Origin: Candidatus Cloacimonadota bacterium
Lineage (GTDB): Bacteria; Cloacimonadota; Cloacimonadia; Cloacimonadales; Cloacimonadaceae
DNA: 33,327 nt
Reading direction: 5' to 3'
Assembly (NCBI GenBank): GCA_029565535.1
Contig: JAKQNZ010000096.1
Location: 1 to 33,327, forward strand
Both the position numbers and the translations under genes were made by a program. The notes beneath the pieces are model-generated. The model had not been told where the DNA came from. It was given only the letters and a program-made list of their open reading frames with translations, and searched no databases. Below, piece after piece: positions 1 through 8,402 of this stretch (positions are counted from its first letter, which is position 1; each line of letters starts with the position of its first letter).

Positions 1-39
1 TGTTGCCTTAATCTATTTTTTTTTACCATAAAATAAAAA

Positions 40-115
40 TGGTGGGCGCTAAGGGACTCGAACCCCCGACCACATGCGTGTAAAGCATGTGCTCTCCCAG
101 CTGAGCTAAGCGCCC
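40..115 (-). tRNA. tRNA-Val (anticodon TAC)
   Basis: The reverse complement folds into a full cloverleaf. The acceptor stem GGGCGCT pairs with AGCGCCC, the D arm is GCTC/GAGC, the anticodon stem CATGC/GCATG encloses the loop TTTACAC with anticodon TAC, and the T arm contains GGTTCGAGTCC. The discriminator is A and the 3' CCA is encoded (40-42). The mature body is 43-115 (73 nt). It lies just downstream of tRNA-Pro on the same strand, so the two are probably co-transcribed. Confidence 0.96.
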
Positions 116-127
116 ACAAATATTCTG

Positions 128-205
<78 letters not shown>

Positions 206-216
206 CAGATGAAAAC

Positions 217-245
217 AAAAACTTTCAATGGGGCTTTTCTGTCAA
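217..245 (-). promoter_or_regulatory. Candidate promoter for the Pro/Val tRNA pair
   Basis: A perfect TTGACA lies at 245..240 on the minus strand. It is followed 17 nt later by a T-rich, non-canonical -10 (GTTTTT, 222..217), placing initiation near the 5' end of tRNA-Pro. The -35 is convincing and the -10 is weak. Confidence 0.3.
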
Positions 246-316
246 CTACTTTCGCTGGTATCAGAATCAAGGAGCCTATCCTTATGAGAACGAGGCAACC
301 TGGAAGCATAATTAGT

Positions 317-346
317 TTGACAAATTTGCCTGATCACGAGTAGTTG
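317..346 (+). promoter_or_regulatory. Candidate promoter for crcB
   Basis: A perfect TTGACA at 317-322 is followed 18 nt later by TAGTTG (341-346), about 38 nt before the crcB start. I looked for a fluoride (crcB-motif) riboswitch in this leader and saw no convincing match. Confidence 0.33.
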
Positions 347-384
347 AAAGCTGGTAAATAAAAAACTAAAGAGCAAGCGAGATA

Positions 385-774
385 ATGGTAAATACCTTTT
401 TGAGAGATCTTCCCTTTGTTCTGCTGGGGGGCGCACTAGGCAGCGCTTTGAGGTACTTTGTAAGCGTCCTTACTATTTATGACACCAGTAGTCCATTGCC
501 ATATAAAACTTTGATTGTAAATGTGATAGGGTGTTTCTTAGCTGGTTTTGTAGCAATGTATTTTGAGCATCATTCTCGCTTCAACCATATCAGGTTGTTC
601 CTGCTTATTGGGTTTATTGGAGCTTTTACCACCTTTTCCACGTTTTCCTTGGAAACTGTTAAGTTATATCAAGCGGGGCACCTCAGAACTGCGCTGTGGA
701 ACATTGTGCTTTCCACCTTATCTTGCCTGGTATCAGTGTTAGCCGGTTTCTGGCTGGGGTTCCGGATTCGCTGA
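385..774 (+). CDS. crcB: Fluoride ion channel CrcB/Fluc
   Basis: This 129-residue protein has the usual length for CrcB/Fluc, a small four-helix membrane protein that dimerises in the inner membrane and expels fluoride. Family signatures are visible in order: GGALGSALRY near residues 15-24, the NVIGCFLAGF helix around residues 46-55, the GFIGAFTTFSTFS segment that lines the pore in the middle, and a final hydrophobic helix ending in basic residues. The ATG at 385 is preceded by a modest purine-rich stretch (gagcaagcgag). The gene stands alone between the minus-strand tRNA pair and tRNA-Ala. I saw no second crcB copy beside it; some bacteria carry paired heterodimeric copies, so this one is probably the homodimeric type. 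The family call is very secure. Confidence 0.95.
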   Translation: MVNTFLRDLPFVLLGGALGSALRYFVSVLTIYDTSSPLPYKTLIVNVIGCFLAGFVAMYFEHHSRFNHIRLFLLIGFIGAFTTFSTFSLETVKLYQAGHLRTALWNIVLSTLSCLVSVLAGFWLGFRIR

Positions 775-836
775 TCTGCAACCAAGCTAATATCAACAAG
801 ATGCACAATTCTAGCACAGGAATTTGCACTTTCCGC

Positions 837-865
837 TTGACAAAAATCATGCCATTCAAACTAAT
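837..865 (+). promoter_or_regulatory. Candidate promoter for tRNA-Ala
   Basis: A perfect TTGACA (837-842) with a 17-nt spacer leads to ACTAAT (860-865). This would start transcription about 15-20 nt before the tRNA-Ala body at 889. The -35 is strong and the -10 partial. Confidence 0.4.
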
Positions 866-888
866 GCTCCTGACAATGTGAACTTAAT

Positions 889-964
889 GGGGCATTAGCT
901 CAGCTGGGAGAGCGCATGACTGGCAGTCATGAGGTCAACGGTTCGATCCCGTTATGCTCCACCA
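889..964 (+). tRNA. tRNA-Ala (anticodon GGC)
   Basis: The acceptor GGGGCAT pairs with ATGCTCC and includes the G3-U70 wobble that identifies alanine tRNAs. The D arm is GCTC/GAGC, the anticodon stem CATGA/TCATG encloses CTGGCAG (anticodon GGC), and the T arm is AACGG TTCGATC CCGTT. Discriminator A is followed by an encoded CCA (962-964). Confidence 0.96.
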
Positions 965-971
965 TTATAGA

Positions 972-999
972 CCCCTTCACCGGAGTTCCGGTGAAGGGG
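972..999 (+). terminator. Perfect 12-bp hairpin after tRNA-Ala
   Basis: CCCCTTCACCGG - AGTT - CCGGTGAAGGGG is an uninterrupted 12-bp stem with a 4-nt loop, starting 8 nt after the tRNA CCA end. No T-run follows (ATAATCATTTA), so it may act as a processing or Rho-assisted end, or as a 5' stabiliser for the transketolase mRNA that begins 38 nt later. Confidence 0.5.
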
Positions 1000-1037
1000 A
1001 TAATCATTTAAGCACAGAAATTTCGAGGTAATTACCC

Positions 1038-2930
1038 ATGAAAGCAGCAACTCAGGGACTTGTTAACCAGATAATTGAACAGGCCAATCAAGCCCGTAGA
1101 GCCATATTAACCATGACGACCCTTTCCGCTTCCGGCCATCCCGGCGGTTCGATGTCCTCAATAGATATTCTGATCAGTTTGTATCATCTGATACATCACG
1201 ACCCCCAGAATCCGCAACTGGTGGACCGTGACAGAGTTGTGATCAGCAATGGCCATATTTCTCCGGCAGTATACGCCACCCTTGGCCTGATGGGCTACTT
1301 CGATCTGGATGAGGCAATTTCCCAGTTCCGCTTATCCGGCTCGATCTTCGAAGGCCATATAGAACGTGAGGTTCCAGGCGTGGAATGGAGCACCGGAAAT
1401 CTGGGTCAGGGTCTCTCGGCAGCATCTGGCATGGCTTTGGCGTCCAGAATAAACCAAACACCCTACCAGGTTTACGTTCTGATGGGCGATGGGGAACAGC
1501 AGAAGGGCCAGCTAAGCGAAGCCCGGAGATTTGCTGCAAAATTTAAGCTGAGCAATCTGACCGCTATCGTGGATTATAACCAATTGCAGATAAGCGGTTC
1601 CATCCATGAGGTGATGCCGCAAAACATCAGGAAGAGCTGGGAAGCCGATGGTTGGCAGGTGCTCGAAGTAAACGGACACGATATTCCGCTGATCCTGTCG
1701 GCCTTTCAAAACGCGCATGGCTTTGACCAGCCAACCATGATCCTGGCTCATACTGTGATGGGCAAAGGAGTGGACTTCATGGAAAATAAGGCTAAGTTTC
1801 ATGGCTCTACGTTGGATGAAGCTCAATTAGACGAAGCCCTGAAACAGCTAAAAATGCCCAATGATCTGAAGAAATACCGCAGGTCGCGTGGTGAATTCAA
1901 GCCAGGAATCGAACCCAAACCGAGTTTTGGTTTGAATCCCGATTTTACCTGTGGCAAACCGATCCTATATGAAGCTGAAAATGACTGCCGCAGTGCCTGG
2001 GGTAAGGCGATTGCAGATCTGGGAAAGATCAATACCAATGCCAAAACCCCTTTGGTTGTAGTGGATTGCGATTTGGCTGCCAGTGTGAAAACAGGTGATT
2101 TTGCCGAGGCGCTGCCCGAACGATTCATCCAATGCGGGATAATGGAACAGCATGCGGCCGTAATGAGTGGAGCTCTCTCCACTTGCGGGATTCAGACTTT
2201 CTGGAGCGATTTTGGCATGTTTGGTCTTGCGGAAGTTTATAATGCGCAGAGGCTAAACGATATTAATCACACCAACCTGAAAACCGTTGTTACCCACGTA
2301 GGAATCGATGTGGGTGAGGACGGCAAGACGCATCAAAGCATCGACTACATCTCTCTGGCGCGAAACCTGTTCGGATTCAAGGTGATTTGTCCTGCCGACT
2401 CCAATCACACAGATAGAATAATCCGTTGGCTGGTTAATAAACCAGGCAACTACCTGGTAACTATGGGACGTTCCAAGCTTCCGGTAATCCGCAGTTTTGA
2501 TGGGGCTTTATATTATGGCGCGGACTATTGCTTCGATTATGGCCGGGCAGATATTCTGCGCGATGGGAATCATGGCAGTATGCTGGTATGCGGAACTCCT
2601 ATCGGCCGCGCCTTGAAGGCTGTGGATACCCTGCGTGAAGAAGGGATATTTATTGAGTTGATCTACATCTCTTCTCCTCTGCAGATAGATCCCGAGCTGA
2701 TCAGACGCGCAGCAACGAAAAAACTGATCTTCAGCGTGGAAGATCACTCCATAAAAGGCGGACTCGGCACCACAGTCGCAGAAAACCTTGTGGAACAAGA
2801 GCTGCAAGCCAGGCTGGTAAAGCTGGGAATCCGTGAATATCCCATGTCTGGCTCATCTACCGACCTTTATAAATGGGCGCAGATGGACACGATCTCGATT
2901 GTCAAAACCATTAAAAAGCAACTGGGCTAG
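1038..2930 (+). CDS. tkt: Transketolase (single-chain)
   Basis: This 630-residue thiamine-diphosphate enzyme moves two-carbon ketol units between sugar phosphates in the non-oxidative pentose phosphate pathway. The N-terminal third has SGHPGGS (about residue 31) and the ThDP/metal motif GDGEQQKGQ followed by DYNQLQ. The middle Pyr domain has the GIMEQHAAVMSGAL block, which carries the glutamate that activates the cofactor, and GEDGKTHQS, the counterpart of the GPDGxTHQ substrate loop. A C-terminal transketolase domain completes it. All three domains are on one chain, unlike the split N/C transketolases of many anaerobes. The ATG at 1038 has a GAGGTAA ribosome site about 7 nt upstream. It is followed 32 nt later by the pirin gene on the same strand. 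The function is secure; 1-deoxyxylulose-5-phosphate synthase is the main alternative and fits less well. Confidence 0.93.
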   Translation: MKAATQGLVNQIIEQANQARRAILTMTTLSASGHPGGSMSSIDILISLYHLIHHDPQNPQLVDRDRVVISNGHISPAVYATLGLMGYFDLDEAISQFRLSGSIFEGHIEREVPGVEWSTGNLGQGLSAASGMALASRINQTPYQVYVLMGDGEQQKGQLSEARRFAAKFKLSNLTAIVDYNQLQISGSIHEVMPQNIRKSWEADGWQVLEVNGHDIPLILSAFQNAHGFDQPTMILAHTVMGKGVDFMENKAKFHGSTLDEAQLDEALKQLKMPNDLKKYRRSRGEFKPGIEPKPSFGLNPDFTCGKPILYEAENDCRSAWGKAIADLGKINTNAKTPLVVVDCDLAASVKTGDFAEALPERFIQCGIMEQHAAVMSGALSTCGIQTFWSDFGMFGLAEVYNAQRLNDINHTNLKTVVTHVGIDVGEDGKTHQSIDYISLARNLFGFKVICPADSNHTDRIIRWLVNKPGNYLVTMGRSKLPVIRSFDGALYYGADYCFDYGRADILRDGNHGSMLVCGTPIGRALKAVDTLREEGIFIELIYISSPLQIDPELIRRAATKKLIFSVEDHSIKGGLGTTVAENLVEQELQARLVKLGIREYPMSGSSTDLYKWAQMDTISIVKTIKKQLG

Positions 2931-2962
2931 ATCGCTAGCAAGATCTGGCAAGGAGATTAGGC

Positions 2963-3817
2963 ATGATAAGAAAGATAAAAAGCATCAGGAATGCCGAAGC
3001 AACTCTGGAGGGAGCGGGTGTATATCTGAAGCGCGCCTTTGGATACTACCAGCAACCTGAATATGATCCCTTTTTAATGTTGGATGACTTTCGCAACGAC
3101 GATCCGGACAAATATTTGCCTGGTTTTCCCTGGCATCCGCACCGGGGAATCGAAACCATTACCTATATGCTGGAAGGGGCCGCCGAGCACGGTGATAGCC
3201 TTGGCAATCATGGCGTGATTCACAAAGGCGAAGTGCAATGGATGACGGCAGGCAGCGGGATAATCCATCAGGAAATGCCCAAACCCAATAAAAAGGGACG
3301 GATGTATGGCTTTCAGCTCTGGACAAATCTGCCAGCGAAAGAAAAAATGTGCAAACCGCGTTATCGCGACCTGCGCGCCAAAGATTTGCCAGTGGTACGC
3401 ACTCCCGAAGGGGCATCTGTAAAGATAATCAGTGGGGAGTTTAATGGAGTGAGGGGTCCCGTAGAGGATATATTTGTTCAACCACACTACTATGACGTAA
3501 GGCTTTCCGAGAAATCCAACCTTAGCCTGCCTACCGCCCCAGGCTTCACATGCTTTATCTATGTTTACTCTGGAACATGTTTCACCTCAGATACAAAGCT
3601 AGGAAACACCCAGCTTGTGCTGTTTGAGGATGGTGATAAGGTCGAGATTTCAACCCAGGACACGGAATGCAGTTTCCTCTTTCTTTGCGGCAAACCGCTG
3701 GGAGAGCCCGTTGCCTGGCGCGGGCCGATTGTGATGAATACCAGAGAAGAGATCAGGCTGGCTTTTCAGGAACTGGAGCAGGGAAATTTTATAAAAGACA
3801 GAGTGCAAAGCAAGTAA
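2963..3817 (+). CDS. Pirin family bicupin protein
   Basis: This 284-residue protein has the pirin bicupin layout. The N-terminal cupin carries the metal ligands in WHPHRGIET (His58, His60) and GIIHQEMP (His102, Glu104), and the C-terminal half follows the pirin C-terminal domain pattern (YVYSGTCF, LFEDGDKVEI, FLFLCGKPLGEPVAWRGPIVMNT). Pirins are cytoplasmic iron-binding proteins. Some have quercetinase activity and others bind metabolic enzymes or regulators, so the exact role cannot be read from sequence. The ATG at 2963 is supported by AAGGAGATTAGGC just upstream. It lies 32 nt after transketolase and is probably co-transcribed with it. All four canonical metal ligands are present, so it should bind metal. 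Confidence 0.9.
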   Translation: MIRKIKSIRNAEATLEGAGVYLKRAFGYYQQPEYDPFLMLDDFRNDDPDKYLPGFPWHPHRGIETITYMLEGAAEHGDSLGNHGVIHKGEVQWMTAGSGIIHQEMPKPNKKGRMYGFQLWTNLPAKEKMCKPRYRDLRAKDLPVVRTPEGASVKIISGEFNGVRGPVEDIFVQPHYYDVRLSEKSNLSLPTAPGFTCFIYVYSGTCFTSDTKLGNTQLVLFEDGDKVEISTQDTECSFLFLCGKPLGEPVAWRGPIVMNTREEIRLAFQELEQGNFIKDRVQSK

Positions 3818-3840
3818 TCACAGATCTCGATAGAAAAAGA

Positions 3841-3869
3841 TTGACAAAATCCTAGCTTTGTATTTTCCA
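3841..3869 (+). promoter_or_regulatory. Candidate promoter for the caspase-like gene
   Basis: A perfect TTGACA sits at 3841-3846, about 54 nt before the ATG at 3900. The -10 is unclear: TATTTT at 3861-3866 gives a short 14-nt spacer, and TTTCCA gives 17. TAGCTTTG at 3853 also resembles the Bacteroidota TAnnTTTG box, but no matching -33 element is placed correctly. Confidence 0.3.
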
Positions 3870-3899
3870 TCTTAGCGCTAAGTAAAAGAGGAGGATACA

Positions 3900-5756
3900 A
3901 TGAAAAAGCTGTTAGTTGTTTCGTTGATCTTGGCAATGTTCGGTATGGCTTTCGGAGCACGTAAAGCGCTAGTGATAGGGAATGCGCGATATGCTGAAAA
4001 ACCCTTGAAAAACCCTGTAAATGATGCAGAATTGATGCGTCAAACTTTGGCAAAACTGGATTTTTCCGTAGTTAAGCTTATCGACGTGAACCGTCAGGCT
4101 TTTGACAAGGCCGTAAGGGAATTTGCGGCCAAACTCGAAGAAGAAGATGAGGTTGTTTTTTACTACAGCGGGCACGGCGTACAGGTAGATGGAACGAATT
4201 ATCTGCTACCAATAAACGAGCAGATCGAGGATGAAGACGACGTGGTGGATAAGGCCCTGCGCTTGGATTGGATTACCTCAAAGCTCAGTTCCACTGCCAT
4301 CACAATGGTATTTCTCGATGCCTGCAGGGACAATCCTTATGCGCAATATCGCTCAAATCAGAAAGGCCTTGCCATGGCCGGAGCCACTGGAAACAATATG
4401 TTTATGATGTATTCCACAGAGGCTGGCGCGGTGGCCAACGACGGCAAAGGCCCAAACAGCGATTTCACAAGCAGTCTAACCACTCAGATGCTCACTCCGG
4501 GACTAAGTTTGGACGATATCTCCACAAAGGTTACCGCTGATGTAAGAGAAAGCAGCAATGATTCCCAACGTCCCTGGAAGATCGGATCGCTGAGCTTCAA
4601 GTATTACTTCTTAGAGCCTGATGATATGCGTGACAGCAGTTACCCCGCTTACCAGGAGAATGGAAGAGGGCGCATTTCAAGCACTGTGGAAGAAAGAATG
4701 CGGCGCAAGGGCACGGTAAGCGACGTCTACAACCCCTCTGCCAGTAAATATCTCACATTACATAGCGCAAATGAGATAATAATTGAGGACTTGGACGATA
4801 ATGATTTCACAAGAGGGCAATTCGTATCCCGCAACACCTTTGGGATGAAGATTCCTTATCTGGGTGTCGAGTGCTTTTATAACACAGTAAAGAGCTGGCA
4901 GAACGCCGATCTGGGAACCGGAAACCAGAGTTCCCAGGTTGGAGCTGGAGCAGGCATGCCCGACCCGGAAAAGCTTAGGCTTTTTGCCTACCTTCTGCAA
5001 AACAATCTAAGTGCCTACTATCCATACGAGAATTTCCTGGGAGTTAAAGGGCAGCTTATCAAACGAGTTTTAACAGGCAAGCAGTTCTCTGAGCTGGGCT
5101 GTGAAATCGAGTATAACCAAGTGCCCGATACCTTTGATTATACTGATGAACTGCCTATGGCTCAATACTTTGACCGTAGTGCACTGAACTGGACCCCCAA
5201 TCTGCGGGTTAATGCGTATTTGTTTGCCTCCACAGTTAAGAACAGGTATCTGGAGGCCAATAATTTCCGCGGACTTGGTCCTGCCAATAGCCCCCTCTTG
5301 CTGGCAAATCAGCAAGCCTCAGCGCTTATTGGCCGCCTCAGGATCGAAGATCGGAAAACGAGCCTGGCAAACTATCGGGACATCGCGGCAGAATTTTTGC
5401 TCCCCTTGAACTTTGGAAAGGTTGTGGGTATGGATTTTGGTTATAATTGGATGCGCAGGGACGATTGGGACACAGAGGAGCAGACCAGCAGTTCAAACTT
5501 AAATGGCGGGCTGCGCATTACCTTTTTACCCATGGAAAATTTCCGCCTGATCGGAAGCGCTGAATACAACAGATTAAACCAGGATACAGCCAGAGAAGAC
5601 CTTTTTGTGGCAGGGCATATAGTCCTGAAGTTTACTCATCATCTGGCAGCCATGGCTAGCTTCAAATACGATTTTCTCTGGAATCGGGATCTGGGTTTCA
5701 CTGAGCTTGATCCGGAAGGATTCATCTTCGGAAGCACCCTCGCCATAAGATTGTAG
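3900..5756 (+). CDS. Secreted caspase-like (C14) protein with barrel-like C-terminal half
   Basis: This 618-residue protein starts with a Sec signal peptide (MKKLLVVSLILAMFGMAFGA). Residues about 20-235 form a C14 caspase/metacaspase p20 fold: KALVIGNARY at the first strand, the catalytic histidine in YYSGHG (His92) and the catalytic cysteine in FLDACRDNPY (Cys142). The fold ends near KIGSLSFKYYF. Residues about 300-618 change to long amphipathic strand-turn-strand segments rich in aromatic residues, such as KVVGMDFGYNW, LNGGLRITFLPMENFRLIG, HIVLKFTHHLAAMASFKYDF and the final FIFGSTLAIRL. This looks like an outer-membrane beta-barrel, although the last residue is Leu and not Phe. The start has AGGAGGATACA just upstream. 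No SUMF1, WD40 or TPR partner domain is present. The catalytic dyad suggests an active Arg/Lys-specific protease on the cell envelope. The caspase call is strong and the barrel call moderate. Confidence 0.85.
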   Translation: MKKLLVVSLILAMFGMAFGARKALVIGNARYAEKPLKNPVNDAELMRQTLAKLDFSVVKLIDVNRQAFDKAVREFAAKLEEEDEVVFYYSGHGVQVDGTNYLLPINEQIEDEDDVVDKALRLDWITSKLSSTAITMVFLDACRDNPYAQYRSNQKGLAMAGATGNNMFMMYSTEAGAVANDGKGPNSDFTSSLTTQMLTPGLSLDDISTKVTADVRESSNDSQRPWKIGSLSFKYYFLEPDDMRDSSYPAYQENGRGRISSTVEERMRRKGTVSDVYNPSASKYLTLHSANEIIIEDLDDNDFTRGQFVSRNTFGMKIPYLGVECFYNTVKSWQNADLGTGNQSSQVGAGAGMPDPEKLRLFAYLLQNNLSAYYPYENFLGVKGQLIKRVLTGKQFSELGCEIEYNQVPDTFDYTDELPMAQYFDRSALNWTPNLRVNAYLFASTVKNRYLEANNFRGLGPANSPLLLANQQASALIGRLRIEDRKTSLANYRDIAAEFLLPLNFGKVVGMDFGYNWMRRDDWDTEEQTSSSNLNGGLRITFLPMENFRLIGSAEYNRLNQDTAREDLFVAGHIVLKFTHHLAAMASFKYDFLWNRDLGFTELDPEGFIFGSTLAIRL

Positions 5757-5820
5757 TTGACTCAAAGCCGCAGCAATTTTATTTTGGCCCGAAGAATAAA
5801 TCCAATGGAGATCAGGCCAG

Positions 5821-6204
5821 ATGAAAGTGCTAAAAACGTTTCCAGACAAGTGCATAGCTTGCCATGCCTGCGAAAGCGCTTGTTCCAAATTATATTTCAA
5901 AGAGGATAATCAAGCCAAATCCTGTATCGTTATCTCAGACGAGACACACCCTGTCGACATGAATGTGTGCAATCAATGCGGAACCTGCGTAGCCGCCTGT
6001 CCCACCCTGGCGCTATCAATCAATAACCAAGGTGTGATAATGCTTAATAAAAACCTCTGCATTGGATGCCTAATGTGCGTGGCAGTATGCCCGACCGAAT
6101 CCATGCGAACTTATCTGGGCAATCAAAACCCCTTCAAATGCATCGCTTGCGGAGTCTGCGTGAAAAGCTGTCCGGCCGAAGCAATCAAAATAGTAACTGA
6201 GTAA
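5821..6204 (+). CDS. Ferredoxin with four 4Fe-4S motifs (AOR partner)
   Basis: This 127-residue protein contains four cysteine motifs of the form CxxCxxCxxxC: CIACHACESAC, CNQCGTCVAAC, CIGCLMCVAVC and CIACGVCVKSC. The last three are followed by Pro. Paired motifs of this kind hold up to four 4Fe-4S clusters, so this is a double two-cluster ferredoxin and electron wire. It lies 10 nt upstream of the aldehyde:ferredoxin oxidoreductase gene. The usual subunit or partner of such enzymes is a polyferredoxin, so I infer that it takes electrons from that enzyme. The ATG at 5821 has GGAGATCAGG about 10 nt upstream. It is soluble, with no signal peptide. Confidence 0.88.
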   Translation: MKVLKTFPDKCIACHACESACSKLYFKEDNQAKSCIVISDETHPVDMNVCNQCGTCVAACPTLALSINNQGVIMLNKNLCIGCLMCVAVCPTESMRTYLGNQNPFKCIACGVCVKSCPAEAIKIVTE

Positions 6205-6214
6205 GGAGAGCAGA

Positions 6215-8347
6215 ATGGAACGCAAGGTTTTAGCTGAATTCAAGTACGATCTGGCACCAGTGGTGCAAGGATACAATAAACGCACTTTATACGTGAACGT
6301 GGGGACAAAGGTAATTGCTGCCAAGCCAGTTAGCGACATGATGATAGATAAATTCGTTGGTGGCAAAGGTTTTGACCTCTACCTAATGTGGCAGGGTGTG
6401 AAAGACAGCACTAAGTGGAACGACCCCGAAAACGAAATTTGCATTTCTTTTGGCCCCTTATGCGGAAATACAAGCTATCCCGGTAGCGGGAAGTCCATTG
6501 TTACAACTATCTCTCCCCTTACCGGGATTCCAGTCGATTGCAATGTGGGTGGGCATTTTGGTCCCTACACAAAATTTTCGGGTTGGGATGCTCTGGAAAT
6601 CCAGGGCAAAGCTGATGAAGAGGTAATAGTCTTTATCGACGGAGACAAGGGCTTGGTTCAGATCATGACCGCTCCAGACAAGGAGATAAACAGCCACATC
6701 CTGGCGGAAGAGCTGGTTAAGGAATTTGCCGACAGTCCTGATAAACTGCAGTATGTATCTGTGGTATCCACGGGGGAAGCAGCGGATCATGTGCTGATCA
6801 CTTGTCTGAATTTTTCTTTTTGGGACAAACGCCGCAAGGTAGCTCGCCTCAAACAGGCGGGGAGAGGTGGCACAGGTTCGGTTTTTCGCGATAAGAAGAT
6901 CAAAGCTCTGGTAGTAAAATACAGCGGGTTAAAATCTGATACCAACCACCCTGTAGACCTTCCCACGCTTCAGAAAACAGGCCTGAAGCTGCACCGCGAG
7001 ATTGAAGCAGGAGACGATTCCCAATGCCGCATGCACCAGGTGGGAACCGCACACCTGATGGAGATTATGAACGATTACGATCTTTTACCCATCCGTAATT
7101 TCAAGTATGGCCAGATGCCAGAAGCGATTGGTCTGCATTCAAAGGAGTTTACCGCCCTCTTCACTCAGGGTATGGTAGATGGCTGTTGGTATGGCTGTTC
7201 ACTATCCTGCTGCAAAGCGGTGGACAACTTCAAACCCCGCACCGGCCCATACAAAGGTCAGCCGGTTTGCGTGGACGGTCCGGAATATGAAACTGCAGCT
7301 GGCTGTGGAAGTAATATTGGCATTTTCGACCCTAAAGATGTGGTGGAAATCAATTTCTATTGCGACACCTACGGAGTGGATACTATTTCCTTTGGCACGA
7401 GCACTGCTTTTGCCATGGAATGCTATGAAAACGGTATTCTGAACCAAGAACGAACCGGCGGGCTCGATCTAAGCTGGGGAAATGCCGATGCAGCCCTGGA
7501 GCTTTTACACCAGATGGCTCGCGGAGAAGGCTTCGGGGTCACAGTGGGTAAGGGTGTACGTGCCATGAAGAAAATTTTTGCCGAGCAATATGGCGCGGAT
7601 CCAGATTTCCTGCAAGATATCGGTATGGAAGCCAAAGGCCTGGAATATTCTCAGTATATGAGCAAGGAATCTCTGGCTCAGCAAGGCGGCTACACCCTGG
7701 CTCTAAAAGGCCCCCAACACGACGAAGCCTGGTTGATTTTCATGGATATGGTGAACAACCACATTCCCACATTCAAAGACAAAGCCGAAGCTCTGCACTA
7801 TTTTCCGATGTTCAGAACCTGGTTTGGGCTGCAGGGATTATGCAAGCTTCCCTGGAATGACATCGAACCAGCAGATAATGCTCAAACTGATGAGCCAGCC
7901 AAGGTGCCTGAACACGTGCAGAATTATGTGGATATCTACAAGGCAATTACTGGGAAACCGATGGACAAGCATGAGCTCATCCGTCAGTCTGAAAGGGTTT
8001 ACAACTTTCAAAAGGTTTTTTGTATGCGCTTTGGCAAAGGTCGCAGAATCGACGATCTGCCTCCCTATAGGGCGGTTGGTCCGGTTACCGAAGAGGAATA
8101 CCTATCCCGCCAGGATCGCTACGACAAGCATCTGGTGGAAAAACTAGGCTTGAACCCTGAGGGGTTGACAACTGCCGAAAAAATGGCCAGACTGCGTGCC
8201 TATCGGGAAGACCAGTATCAGCAACTCGTAGATGCTGTATATGAACGCAAAGGCTGGACACCGGAAGGAGTGCCAACCGTAGATCACCTCCAGTCCATCG
8301 GCATGGATTTGCCAGAAGTTCTGGAAGTGGTAAAGCGCTACCTATAA
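6215..8347 (+). CDS. Tungsten-type aldehyde:ferredoxin oxidoreductase family protein
   Basis: This 710-residue enzyme belongs to the AOR family, which oxidises aldehydes to acids (or runs in reverse) using a bis-pterin W/Mo cofactor and one 4Fe-4S cluster. The N-terminal pterin-binding domain shows GGHFGPYTKFSGWDALEI and RGGTGSVFRDKKIKALVV. The central region has GPEYETAAGCGSN, and the fourth cluster cysteine is likely in GLCKLPW (Cys543). The first cluster cysteines appear as GCWYGCSLSCC (Cys324, 328, 332), a C-x3-C-x3-C spacing instead of the CxxCxxxC described for Pyrococcus AOR. About 100 residues after the core form a charged helical C-terminal extension, making it longer than the usual ~600. 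The SD AAGGAGAGCAG precedes the ATG. It is transcribed with the upstream polyferredoxin and ends at a strong terminator. The substrate cannot be predicted. Confidence 0.9.
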   Translation: MERKVLAEFKYDLAPVVQGYNKRTLYVNVGTKVIAAKPVSDMMIDKFVGGKGFDLYLMWQGVKDSTKWNDPENEICISFGPLCGNTSYPGSGKSIVTTISPLTGIPVDCNVGGHFGPYTKFSGWDALEIQGKADEEVIVFIDGDKGLVQIMTAPDKEINSHILAEELVKEFADSPDKLQYVSVVSTGEAADHVLITCLNFSFWDKRRKVARLKQAGRGGTGSVFRDKKIKALVVKYSGLKSDTNHPVDLPTLQKTGLKLHREIEAGDDSQCRMHQVGTAHLMEIMNDYDLLPIRNFKYGQMPEAIGLHSKEFTALFTQGMVDGCWYGCSLSCCKAVDNFKPRTGPYKGQPVCVDGPEYETAAGCGSNIGIFDPKDVVEINFYCDTYGVDTISFGTSTAFAMECYENGILNQERTGGLDLSWGNADAALELLHQMARGEGFGVTVGKGVRAMKKIFAEQYGADPDFLQDIGMEAKGLEYSQYMSKESLAQQGGYTLALKGPQHDEAWLIFMDMVNNHIPTFKDKAEALHYFPMFRTWFGLQGLCKLPWNDIEPADNAQTDEPAKVPEHVQNYVDIYKAITGKPMDKHELIRQSERVYNFQKVFCMRFGKGRRIDDLPPYRAVGPVTEEEYLSRQDRYDKHLVEKLGLNPEGLTTAEKMARLRAYREDQYQQLVDAVYERKGWTPEGVPTVDHLQSIGMDLPEVLEVVKRYL

Positions 8348-8374
8348 GCAAAAGTAACTGGCTAACCAATATTG

Positions 8375-8402
8375 AAAGGCGGATTGTTTTCCGCCTTTTT
8401 TT
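8375..8402 (+). terminator. Rho-independent terminator of the AOR operon
   Basis: AAAGGCGGA - TTGTTT - TCCGCCTTT forms a 9-bp stem followed by TTTT, with seven or more T in all. It starts 28 nt after the oxidoreductase stop. Confidence 0.9.

Noticed and set aside
300-384. Possible fluoride riboswitch before crcB.
   Set aside because: The conserved pseudoknot sequences of the crcB motif could not be found.
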